Shown: positions 1 to 4,846, numbered from the stretch's first letter. The stretch is DNA of 5,706 nt from Firm-08 sp045541535 (GCA_045541535.1 JAZQJG010000053.1:1-5706); one strand, 5' to 3'. Program-made: numbers and translations. The notes: generated from the sequence alone by a model not told the origin.

Positions 1-185
1 TGTTAAAATACTCGCCAATACACAAAGTATTGGCTGCGTTTTATGCCTTGCCGATGCAAAAATCGGCTCCGGCAAAATTCTGCGACCTGAAAGCGCAGAA
101 TTTTAAGAGATTTTTGGTGCAGAGGAGGAGGCAAGGCTGACCGCCTGCCGACGACGATAAGCCGAAAAGCGCCGAAATTATGCAC
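1..185. repeat. Structured intergenic element with nested inverted repeats (putative dispersed repeat)
   Basis: No credible gene lies here. The only reading frame (minus strand, about 60 codons) has an arginine-rich, low-complexity product with no domain and runs through all the inverted repeats. Perfect dyads are visible: GCCAATAC 14-21 with GTATTGGC 27-34 (5-nt loop); GCCGAT 50-55 with ATCGGC 62-67 (6-nt loop); AAAATTCTGCG 74-84 with CGCAGAATTTT 94-104 (9-nt loop); and GCCTTGCC 45-52 with GGCAAGGC 130-137, which could close a multi-hairpin structure. The 45-52 and 50-55 stems share bases, so not all form at once. None of the hairpins is followed by a T-run like a terminator. The peptide frame resembles spurious ORFs I recall from intergenic repeats in Oscillospirales genomes; that is memory, not a search. 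The element may begin left of the window. Alternatives are a structured RNA or a degenerate MITE. Confidence 0.45.
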
Positions 186-228
186 TTTCAGGCGTGTTCG
201 GATGCTCCTCCACTGCTTAATTATACAA

Positions 229-257
229 TTGACAAATCCAAAAGGGAAATATATAAT
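229..257 (+). promoter_or_regulatory. Consensus sigma-A promoter of the LysR-type gene
   Basis: TTGACA at 229-234 and TATAAT at 252-257 are separated by 17 bp, a full match to the housekeeping consensus with optimal spacing. Transcription should start near 264, giving a 5' untranslated region of about 37 nt before the ATG at 301. The start point lies downstream of the upstream in-frame ATG at 202, which rules that codon out for transcripts from this promoter. Confidence 0.85.
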
Positions 258-273
258 TATTATTGAAATAATA
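258..273. promoter_or_regulatory. AT-rich dyad at the transcription start (candidate operator)
   Basis: TATTATT (258-264) and AATAATA (267-273) form a perfect 7-bp inverted repeat around a GA centre. It lies immediately after the -10 box, over the predicted start point. A protein bound here would block initiation, so autorepression by the downstream LysR-type protein is a natural guess. The dyad is AT-only, so chance occurrence in this AT-rich stretch is possible. Confidence 0.35.
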
Positions 274-289
274 GGCTGTACCTATGAAT

Positions 290-294
290 GGAGG
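290..294 (+). promoter_or_regulatory. Ribosome binding site that fixes the LysR start at 301
   Basis: GGAGG at 290-294 sits 6 nt before the ATG at 301. The spacer 295-300 is a pure run of six C. This decides the start in favour of 301 over an in-frame ATG at 202, which has no comparable site. Confidence 0.8.
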
Positions 295-300
295 CCCCCC

Positions 301-1158
301 ATGGACATACAAAAGTTAAAGTATTTTCATACCACCGCACAATTGGAACACATCACACGGTCGGCCGAGATCTTACATATCTCTCAGCCCTCCTTAACCC
401 AAGCGATCCACACCCTGGAGGACGAGTTGGGCGTGCCGCTGTTTCAACGCCGAGGCAGAAAGGTTGCGTTGACGGAATTTGGTTGCTATCTAAAACAACG
501 GCTGGACGTTTTGTTGCCGGAATTTGACCATCTGGCCGTGGAAATGGAAGAGCTGAAACAATCTGTCACCCAAACCGTAAAGCTCAATATTCTGGCGGCC
601 TCCTCCTTTGTGATCAACACCATTATGGAATATAAGAAAATAAATCCGGACGTGATCTTTGAATTTGAGCAAAACGAATTGAAATATAACTGTGATATAC
701 TGATCACGACCAACGGTTTAAATATGAACAGCCAACACAAGTATTTACGCCGTTGTATAAAAAAAGAAAATATTTATTTAGCCGTTCCAAAGGACTCCAA
801 ATATGCCGACGCTTCTGCCATAGCCTTAAAGACCGTGCGGGACGAAAGCTTCATTATGCTCTCCAACACCCGCCTTTTCGGCGTGATCTGTAACAAATTT
901 TGCTCCATTGCGGGATTCTATCCCAAAATACTGTTTGAATCCGATTCCCCCACCGCTGTGCAGAATATCATCAGTATGGGTGCCGGCATTGCCTTTTGGC
1001 CCGAATATTCCTGGGGCAAGCTGCAAAACGAAAATCTTATGCTACTGCCCATTTCCGATCCGCTGTGCCAGCGTGATCTGATCATTGAACTGCATCAACG
1101 GCAACCACGATCTGCCTATGCGGAGGATTTTTACAATTTCCTGCTGGAAAAATTATAA
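301..1158 (+). CDS. LysR-type transcriptional regulator
   Basis: This 285-residue protein is a DNA-binding regulator of the LysR family, acting in the cytoplasm, usually as a tetramer that responds to a small-molecule co-inducer. Residues 1-60 show the classic N-terminal winged helix-turn-helix: the start MDIQKLKYF, then the recognition segment ISQPSLTQAIHTLEDELG (about 27-44) and the wing LFQRRGRKVALTEFG (48-61). A linker helix follows at about 62-90. Residues 92-285 form the periplasmic-binding-protein-like effector domain, including the SMGAGIAFWPEYSWG stretch (225-239) typical of the second subdomain. The length is near the family norm of about 290-300. The effector domain gives no recognisable ligand signature. 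LysR genes often regulate a divergent neighbour, but only the repeat-like element lies upstream here, so the target is unknown. Codon use looks more AT-rich than in the genes to the right. Transcription ends at the hairpin directly after the stop codon. Confidence 0.93.
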   Translation: MDIQKLKYFHTTAQLEHITRSAEILHISQPSLTQAIHTLEDELGVPLFQRRGRKVALTEFGCYLKQRLDVLLPEFDHLAVEMEELKQSVTQTVKLNILAASSFVINTIMEYKKINPDVIFEFEQNELKYNCDILITTNGLNMNSQHKYLRRCIKKENIYLAVPKDSKYADASAIALKTVRDESFIMLSNTRLFGVICNKFCSIAGFYPKILFESDSPTAVQNIISMGAGIAFWPEYSWGKLQNENLMLLPISDPLCQRDLIIELHQRQPRSAYAEDFYNFLLEKL

Positions 1159-1191
1159 AAGGTGTTTGTCCCTTGTGGGACAAACACCTTT
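1158..1191. terminator. Bidirectional intrinsic terminator between convergent genes
   Basis: GGTGTTTGTCCC (1161-1172) and GGGACAAACACC (1177-1188) form a perfect 12-bp stem with a TTGT loop, extended by AAA/TTT to 15 bp. It begins on the last base of the LysR stop codon and lies 3 nt from the stop codon of the minus-strand lipoprotein. Read from the minus strand the stem is followed by a good T-rich tail (TTTTATAATTTTT); on the plus strand the tail is shorter. It should serve both genes. Confidence 0.88.
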
Positions 1192-1194
1192 CTA

Positions 1195-1731
1195 TTATAA
1201 GAATTCTCTGGTGGTTTTCAATTCAAACAAGGCCGCCTCTCCAATGGCCCTGACCTGAAATTCCTTTCCCGCCGCATCGGTAATTTCCACAGAGGACGTC
1301 TGCCGGGTGGAAAAGTCATATAGTATTTTGTAATTCTCATCCAGCAAAACAATCCGCAGATTGCCCTGTTGCAACTCCGGCTCCACGGTAAAGCGGATGG
1401 TATCCGTTTTGCCGTAGGTGATCTGTTGGATCAAAATCCCGGAGGCGGGAGTGGAGGCAGAGGAAGTAATCATATCATAATCGTGATAAAAGTCCTCGTC
1501 CTCAAAACTGGTTTCTCCACTGCGCTCCATACCGTATGCCACACAATAGTTTTCCATTTTCGGGGAACAAATATCCTCCTCAGTAAACACAGCAAGGGAG
1601 GTATCCTCTGCGCCGTTGGTGTCCTCGGTGTCCACGAAAAACTTGCCGTATATCAATTGGCAACCGCTACACAAGCAAAGGAACAGACACAAAATAATAC
1701 CGACCGAAAAATATCGTAACCGTTTCCTCAT
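1195..1731 (-). CDS. Putative lipoprotein of unknown function
   Basis: This 178-residue protein starts with a lipoprotein signal peptide: basic residues 2-6 (RKRLR), a hydrophobic core at about 8-21, and a lipobox-like LCSGC with Cys24 as the predicted lipidated residue. Cys at the -3 position instead of the usual Leu is atypical. The mature part has an acidic segment (about 34-86) and a C-terminal region (about 100-175) of alternating polar and hydrophobic residues suggesting a beta-sandwich fold. I recognise no family. It lies 2 nt after the stop codon of the larger gene upstream, and its ribosome binding site GGAG (1740-1743) is embedded in that gene's last codons. The two are therefore almost certainly one transcript and translationally coupled. 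It would sit on the outer face of the membrane, whereas its operon partner has no export signal, so a shared task is not obvious. Confidence 0.75.
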   Translation of the reverse strand: MRKRLRYFSVGIILCLFLCLCSGCQLIYGKFFVDTEDTNGAEDTSLAVFTEEDICSPKMENYCVAYGMERSGETSFEDEDFYHDYDMITSSASTPASGILIQQITYGKTDTIRFTVEPELQQGNLRIVLLDENYKILYDFSTRQTSSVEITDAAGKEFQVRAIGEAALFELKTTREFL

Positions 1732-1733
1732 AT

Positions 1734-3380
1734 TTAAAACTCCATAAACAGAAATTCACCGGGGGGGAGGATGGCCTGCCAACGGCCGCCTTTTTGCTCC
1801 AGTGTGCCGCCGCCCTCCAGCTTGTGAAGGGCGCCCGCTTTGGGGGTGATCTCTACGGTGACGGTGGCCTCGGGCAGGCTGTATTCGCCCTCGGCTATGG
1901 TGCGCATGATACCGTTGTGATTGAAGAGGGTGAGATAGCGCTTGCCGTCGGCCCGCTGATTGACCATACAGTGGCACTCGCCCTCCACCTTGACCGGTAA
2001 CAGCTCACAGAGCTTTTCGCCCACCTTATGGGCAGGGATGATATGATCGTGACGGGCGGCAAAATCGGGATTGCCGGTCAGGTCAACGATATAGGCGTAT
2101 TTGTCCAGGGCGGCCTCTTCCTTCTCGGTGAGCATATCTACCGCATCGGGCAGGCGGAGGTTGCACAAGCCACGGCGCTCGTTGCCCACCATGGGGTAGG
2201 TGTCGCGGAAAATGCTGTCCACGGTATCCCGAATGTGATCCCAACGCTTGCCCTTTTCCTCCTCCAGAGGACATTGATACATATGCCCCGGCAGGTCACC
2301 GGTGTGGCTCTCGCCAGCCCGCTGTACCACGTAGGTGGGCAGATCACCGGGCAGGACCACCGCAATGGGCGCCATCTTTTCGCCGATATCGGGATATTTA
2401 CGGGTAAACTCAATAAATTCTTTTTTTACCTTGCCGTACTCGGACAGGACAGTGCAATCCTTATCGCAGAAGGTGTTATAGGCGCCCCATTCCTCGGACA
2501 TATATTCTGCGCCCGAAAGATACGCATAGAGATAAATACGCCGCTGGTTGGAACGGGAGGAACCGCCGTTTTCCCCACCGGTTTTATAGGGGAAGGCGCC
2601 CTCCGTACTCAAAAACCACTCGTTGTCGTTTTCAGGATTATACACACAGCAAGAGAAGGGATCGCTACCCCAAGGCTCGTAGTAGGCGCCGAATTTTACC
2701 CCGTTGGCCTTGGTAATGGCACGGGAATAACTCATCAGCAAAATAATGTCCCGATAGCCCTGGGCGCCGATCTCGGGCATAATGAGATTGACACCGTTTT
2801 CAATTTCAAAGGGATACATAATATAGCCCGAATCCACCGCCACGAAGTCCTTGTATTTTTCCAGTTTCCTTTTGTAGTGGGCGGTCATATTGTTATAAAA
2901 CTGCTCCGCCGTTTGCACCTTACCGCCGGCCACGAATTCCTCCAGCCCCATGGACTCCAAAAACAGCGGGGGCGGGCTGAATTTATAGATGGCCTCTTTG
3001 ATATGCTCCTCGTCCCAATTTTCCGCCGAAACCTCAGCGCATTTGTTGAGATCGGAACGGTAATTGCTCATCCATTCGTGCATCTGAAAGCCCAAAAATT
3101 TATCCCCCAGTTGCTGCCGGTATTCCTCCAACAGCTCTTGATCAAAGGGATATTCATAATAGTGACAGCCGCCCTGCAGACGGTCAATGTACAAGGGACG
3201 GTTTTCCTCGGTAACCAATTTCCAAAGCTGGCCGCCCTTGGCCGCCACAGCGTTAAAGCCGTGCTCCTCGGGGGTGAAAATATTTTGTACGAAACGGACG
3301 CCATCCCCTTCACTGACCAGCCCGTTTTGAACGTATCCGGCCCACAGCTTGGGGGAATAGCCGTGCAAAAAATGAAACAT
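1734..3380 (-). CDS. Putative glycoside-hydrolase-like protein (TIM-barrel type), cytoplasmic
   Basis: This 548-residue protein has no signal peptide and no membrane segment. The start chosen is the ATG at 3380, because GAGGAGG (3389-3395) lies 8 nt upstream. An ATG at 3386 is only 2 nt from that site, and a TTG further upstream at 3437 has no site. The first ~330 residues read like a TIM-barrel hydrolase: strand-end acids in KFLGFQMHEW (Glu102), LIMPEIGAQGYRD (Glu203), GAYYEPWGSD (Glu235) and YMSEEWG (Glu296/297), with many aromatic residues nearby, as is usual for carbohydrate sites. About 335-460 resembles the Rossmann-like domain that follows the barrel in GH42-type enzymes (PIAVVLPGD; KYAYIVDLTG), and about 470-548 looks like a small C-terminal beta domain. 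I cannot assign a CAZy family or substrate, and which glutamates are catalytic is a guess. It is the first gene of a two-gene operon with the lipoprotein. Confidence 0.6.
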   Translation of the reverse strand: MFHFLHGYSPKLWAGYVQNGLVSEGDGVRFVQNIFTPEEHGFNAVAAKGGQLWKLVTEENRPLYIDRLQGGCHYYEYPFDQELLEEYRQQLGDKFLGFQMHEWMSNYRSDLNKCAEVSAENWDEEHIKEAIYKFSPPPLFLESMGLEEFVAGGKVQTAEQFYNNMTAHYKRKLEKYKDFVAVDSGYIMYPFEIENGVNLIMPEIGAQGYRDIILLMSYSRAITKANGVKFGAYYEPWGSDPFSCCVYNPENDNEWFLSTEGAFPYKTGGENGGSSRSNQRRIYLYAYLSGAEYMSEEWGAYNTFCDKDCTVLSEYGKVKKEFIEFTRKYPDIGEKMAPIAVVLPGDLPTYVVQRAGESHTGDLPGHMYQCPLEEEKGKRWDHIRDTVDSIFRDTYPMVGNERRGLCNLRLPDAVDMLTEKEEAALDKYAYIVDLTGNPDFAARHDHIIPAHKVGEKLCELLPVKVEGECHCMVNQRADGKRYLTLFNHNGIMRTIAEGEYSLPEATVTVEITPKAGALHKLEGGGTLEQKGGRWQAILPPGEFLFMEF

Positions 3381-3388
3381 ATCCATAG

Positions 3389-3395
3389 CCTCCTC
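3389..3395 (-). promoter_or_regulatory. Strong ribosome binding site that decides the hydrolase-like start
   Basis: On the minus strand GAGGAGG is followed by CTATGGATATG. Two ATG codons follow, at spacings of 2 and 8 nt. Eight is in the normal range, so the second ATG (3380) is favoured; the first would need an unusually tight spacing. The difference is two residues. Confidence 0.75.
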
Positions 3396-3432
3396 TTGGT
3401 TGTCTGTATCATTGCAATCATCGTCGCAGGGT

Positions 3433-3459
3433 AGCAACCGTACGAAAAGTACTGTTGCT
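3433..3459 (-). promoter_or_regulatory. Dyad/hairpin in the leader of the hydrolase-like operon
   Basis: AGCAAC (3433-3438) and GTTGCT (3454-3459) flank inner arms GTAC (3440-3443) and GTAC (3449-3452), with one mismatched pair between arms and a 5-nt loop. It begins about 10 nt after the predicted transcription start at about 3468 and ends about 50 nt before the start codon. It has no T-run, so it is not a terminator. It could be a 27-bp operator for a repressor or a 5' mRNA-stabilising hairpin. Confidence 0.45.
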
Positions 3460-3474
3460 GCCTTCTACAATCGT

Positions 3475-3502
3475 ATCATATCATTTTACAAGGAAAATGC
3501 AA
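3475..3502 (-). promoter_or_regulatory. Promoter of the hydrolase-like/lipoprotein operon
   Basis: Read on the minus strand, TTGCAT (3502-3497) and TATGAT (3480-3475) are separated by 16 bp, a fair match to the sigma-A consensus. The predicted start is near 3468, leaving a leader of about 88 nt. It is oriented away from the riboswitch promoter; the two -35 boxes are about 65 bp apart. Confidence 0.6.
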
Positions 3503-3511
3503 TACATTTTC
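3493..3511. promoter_or_regulatory. Operator-like palindrome over the -35 box of the minus-strand promoter
   Basis: GAAAATG (3493-3499) and CATTTTC (3505-3511) are a perfect 7-bp inverted repeat around a CAATA centre, 19 bp in all. It overlaps the TTGCAT -35 hexamer at 3497-3502, where a bound dimeric repressor would exclude RNA polymerase. I do not recognise the site of a known regulator; it does not fit the catabolite-responsive element pattern. Confidence 0.45.
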
Positions 3512-3567
3512 GGGAAATATTTTAACGTTTTTGGTCACAGCGCTCCCCTTCCCGCAACAATACCACA

Positions 3568-3596
3568 TTGCAATTTTTCCCCTTTTTTGCTATACT
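3568..3596 (+). promoter_or_regulatory. Extended -10 promoter of the cobalamin-riboswitch operon
   Basis: TTGCAA (3568-3573) and TATACT (3591-3596) are separated by 17 bp. A TG one base before the -10 box (3588-3589) makes it an extended -10 promoter. The predicted start near 3603 places the riboswitch aptamer at the very 5' end of the transcript, as expected for such leaders. Confidence 0.8.
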
Positions 3597-3604
3597 GAAA
3601 AAGT

Positions 3605-3765
3605 ACCGAAGGGAAACAGGTGCAATTCCTGTACGGGCCCGCCGCCGTGAGGTGCCGCAAACTTCTGCCCCCTCCTACCCGTGCCGCAAACGGGGACACG
3701 CCATTGGACAGCGTCCGAGAAGGTGGAGAGGACAGGGCGCCGCAGTCGAAATACCCGAGGACAAT
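3605..3765 (+). promoter_or_regulatory. Cobalamin (B12) riboswitch aptamer
   Basis: The core conserved sequence blocks of the cobalamin riboswitch family (RF00174 type) appear in the right order. They are GGGAAA at 3611-3616; the CAGG-TGCAATT-CCTG hairpin at 3617-3631, matching the family's GGTGCAAxxCC block; GGGCCCGCCGCCGTG at 3635-3649, matching CCCGCCACTGT; GCCATTGG at 3700-3707, matching GCCACTG; GAGAAGG at 3717-3723, matching GGGAAGG; and a degenerate B12 box around 3744-3757 (AGTCGAAATACCCG). Supporting stems include CGTG 3646-3649 with CACG 3697-3700, CCCGT 3678-3682 with ACGGG 3690-3694, and GGAC 3706-3709 with GTCC 3713-3716. The P1 closing stem is not obvious to me, so the ends are approximate. 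Binding of a cobalamin would normally switch off the genes downstream, here the lipoprotein and the S component. Confidence 0.88.
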
Positions 3766-3770
3766 ACAAA

Positions 3771-3807
3771 AAACGCCACCGTCATTGCGAGAGCCGATGC
3801 GGCGTTT
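3771..3807 (+). promoter_or_regulatory. Hairpin between riboswitch and start codon (candidate expression platform)
   Basis: AAACGCC (3771-3777) pairs with GGCGTTT (3801-3807), with an inner stem CATTG 3783-3787 and CGATG 3795-3799 that includes one G-T pair. On the plus strand only three T follow, so it would be a weak intrinsic terminator. A segment of the aptamer, CGCCGCA at 3738-3744, is fully complementary to TGCGGCG at 3798-3804 and could compete with this hairpin. The ribosome binding site AAAGGAG (3823-3829) lies downstream and is not within the stem. Confidence 0.5.
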
Positions 3808-3837
3808 AACAAAAGAAAAAACAAAGGAGAAAAACGT

Positions 3838-4275
3838 ATGAAAACAATGAGATCTACCAGATGGTTGTCCCTCATCCTTTGCGTGGTGCTGATTGCGGCA
3901 ATGGCACTGTGTATGACAGGTTGTAACAAGGACACCGAAGCCCCGACACCCGACACCGAGCAATCTGCTCCTATTGAAAAGGGTACCGGCAAGACCACCT
4001 TTGCCTTTTCCGTCACCGACGTAGATGGCAAGGTAACCAACTTTACAGTGCACACCGACAAGACCGTCGTAGGTGACGCCCTGCAGGAGGTGGGTCTGAT
4101 CGCCGGCGAGGAGGGTGAATTCGGCCTGTACGTAAAAACGGTGAACGGCGTCACGCTGGATTATAACAAGGACGGCAAATATTGGGCCTTTTACGTGGAC
4201 GACGCCTACGCCCCCAAGGGTGTGGACGCCACCGAGATCACACCTGACACCGCCTACGCCTTCAAAGCCGAATGA
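3838..4275 (+). CDS. Lipoprotein with transcobalamin-C-like DUF4430 domain, putative corrinoid-binding
   Basis: This 145-residue surface lipoprotein likely binds a corrinoid for uptake. The start at 3838 has AAAGGAG 8 nt upstream. The signal peptide has basic residues (Lys2, Arg5, Arg8), a hydrophobic core at about 9-26 and lipobox MTGC, with Cys29 as the lipidated residue. A short Thr/Pro/Glu-rich tether (30-50) leads to a single domain at 52-145. That domain shows the DUF4430 pattern: VVGDALQEVGL (77-87), GLYVKTVNGV (96-105), KYWAFYVDD (114-122), and a closing ITPDTAYAFK (134-143). The family is related to the C-terminal domain of transcobalamin and intrinsic factor, which contacts cobalamin. 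The cobalamin riboswitch upstream and the overlapping transporter gene independently point to B12. Binding of corrinoid by this protein is inference; a linked nutrient such as a B12 precursor is possible. Confidence 0.85.
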   Translation: MKTMRSTRWLSLILCVVLIAAMALCMTGCNKDTEAPTPDTEQSAPIEKGTGKTTFAFSVTDVDGKVTNFTVHTDKTVVGDALQEVGLIAGEEGEFGLYVKTVNGVTLDYNKDGKYWAFYVDDAYAPKGVDATEITPDTAYAFKAE

Positions 4276-4796
4276 AATCAAGGCTGAGTGTGCGGGAAAT
4301 TGCCATTTTCGGTATGCTGGGGGCCCTGATGTACGCCTCCAAGGTGTTGATGGATCTCCTCCCCAACATCCATCTGATCGGCGTGTTCGTGGTAGCCGTC
4401 ACAGTGGTATATCGGAAAAAGGCGCTCTTTCCCATCTATCTTTTCGTGTTGCTGACCGGTCTGTTCGGCGGCTTTGCCACTTGGTGGGTGCCCCACCTGT
4501 ATCTGTGGACTCTGCTGTGGGGGGCGGTGATGCTGTTGCCCCGCAAGCTCCCCGCAAAGTTGGCGCCGCTGCTCTATATGACAGTCTGCTCTCTCCACGG
4601 CTTTTTGTATGGGACGCTGTATGCACCGGCCCAAGCCCTGCTCTTCGGGCTGGATTTTAAGGGAATGATCGCCTGGATCATCACGGGATTTCCCTTTGAC
4701 ATAGTGCACGGTATCAGTAACTTTTTCTGCGGCATACTGATCTGGCCGCTGATCTTAATTTTGCGCCGTGCCGACGCCGGCAAACTGAACAACTGA
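4272..4796 (+). CDS. ECF transporter S component, putative cobalamin/corrinoid uptake
   Basis: This 174-residue polytopic membrane protein has about five to six hydrophobic segments (roughly 9-29, 34-48, 50-68, 76-90, 97-125, 131-164), the size and pattern of the substrate-binding S component of energy-coupling factor vitamin transporters. The first helix carries an AxxxA motif (Ala18-Ala22 in GALMYASK), the feature by which S components dock to EcfT. The ATG overlaps the lipoprotein stop codon as ATGA and no ribosome binding site is clear, so translation probably depends on coupling. No EcfA or EcfT gene lies in the window, implying a shared (group II) energising module elsewhere. Control by the cobalamin riboswitch suggests a cobalamin S component (CbrT-like) or an alpha-ribazole transporter (CblT-like). 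I cannot choose between them by eye, so I give no symbol. Confidence 0.82.
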   Translation: MKSRLSVREIAIFGMLGALMYASKVLMDLLPNIHLIGVFVVAVTVVYRKKALFPIYLFVLLTGLFGGFATWWVPHLYLWTLLWGAVMLLPRKLPAKLAPLLYMTVCSLHGFLYGTLYAPAQALLFGLDFKGMIAWIITGFPFDIVHGISNFFCGILIWPLILILRRADAGKLNN

Positions 4797-4800
4797 AAAA

Positions 4801-4843
4801 CGGGGGAGACACTTCGTAAAGAAGTCGTCTCCCTCGGTTTTTT
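4801..4843. terminator. Strong intrinsic terminator of the B12 operon
   Basis: CGGGGGAGAC (4801-4810) pairs with GTCTCCCTCG (4827-4836) with one G-T pair. It continues with ACTTC (4811-4815) and GAAGT (4821-4825) across a single bulged C, with a GTAAA loop. Six T follow at 4838-4843. On the minus strand the stem is followed by GTTTTTCAGTTG, so it also serves the convergent histidine kinase, whose stop codon is at 4847. Confidence 0.92.
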
Positions 4844-4846
4844 ATT

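Noticed and set aside
3..185. Small minus-strand gene of about 60 codons
   Set aside because: Its frame covers all the perfect inverted repeats and it has no convincing ribosome binding site or domain, so a non-coding element explains it better.
202..300. N-terminal extension of the LysR gene from an ATG at 202
   Set aside because: The added 33 residues resemble no LysR N-terminus, the promoter at 229-257 lies inside them, and the ATG at 301 has a proper ribosome binding site and the standard family start.
1761..1767. Run of seven G (seven C in the coding strand) near the 3' end of the hydrolase-like gene, as a possible frameshift site
   Set aside because: The frame is intact through it to a stop that overlaps the next gene's ribosome binding site, so there is no sign of programmed or accidental shift.
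2028..3434. Long plus-strand open frame opposite the hydrolase-like gene
   Set aside because: It is a shadow: the minus frame has the ribosome binding site, promoter, coupled downstream gene and protein-like composition, while the plus frame has no domain features.
3381..3437. Longer start of the hydrolase-like gene at a TTG (3437)
   Set aside because: No ribosome binding site precedes it, the added residues are Asp/Cys-rich with no resemblance to a signal peptide, and part of the leader dyad would become coding. The ATG at 3380 has a strong site.
3652..3691. Direct repeat GTGCCGCAAAC (3652-3662 and 3681-3691)
   Set aside because: Both copies lie inside the riboswitch variable arm and take part in local hairpins. 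Two copies are not an array and do not suggest CRISPR or a binding-site cluster.
3781..3793. Similarity of GTCATTGCGAGAG to the start of a repeat common in some bacterial genomes
   Set aside because: Only about a dozen bases match what I remember and the rest does not follow. It is better explained as part of the leader hairpin.
3568..3837. In-frame extension of the DUF4430 lipoprotein upstream to 3568
   Set aside because: It would translate the promoter and riboswitch, and would bury the lipoprotein signal peptide inside the protein.
3535..4281. Minus-strand open frame across the riboswitch and lipoprotein
   Set aside because: It runs antisense to a well-supported riboswitch and a lipoprotein with signal peptide and domain pattern, and its Cys/Gly/His-rich product has no recognisable feature.
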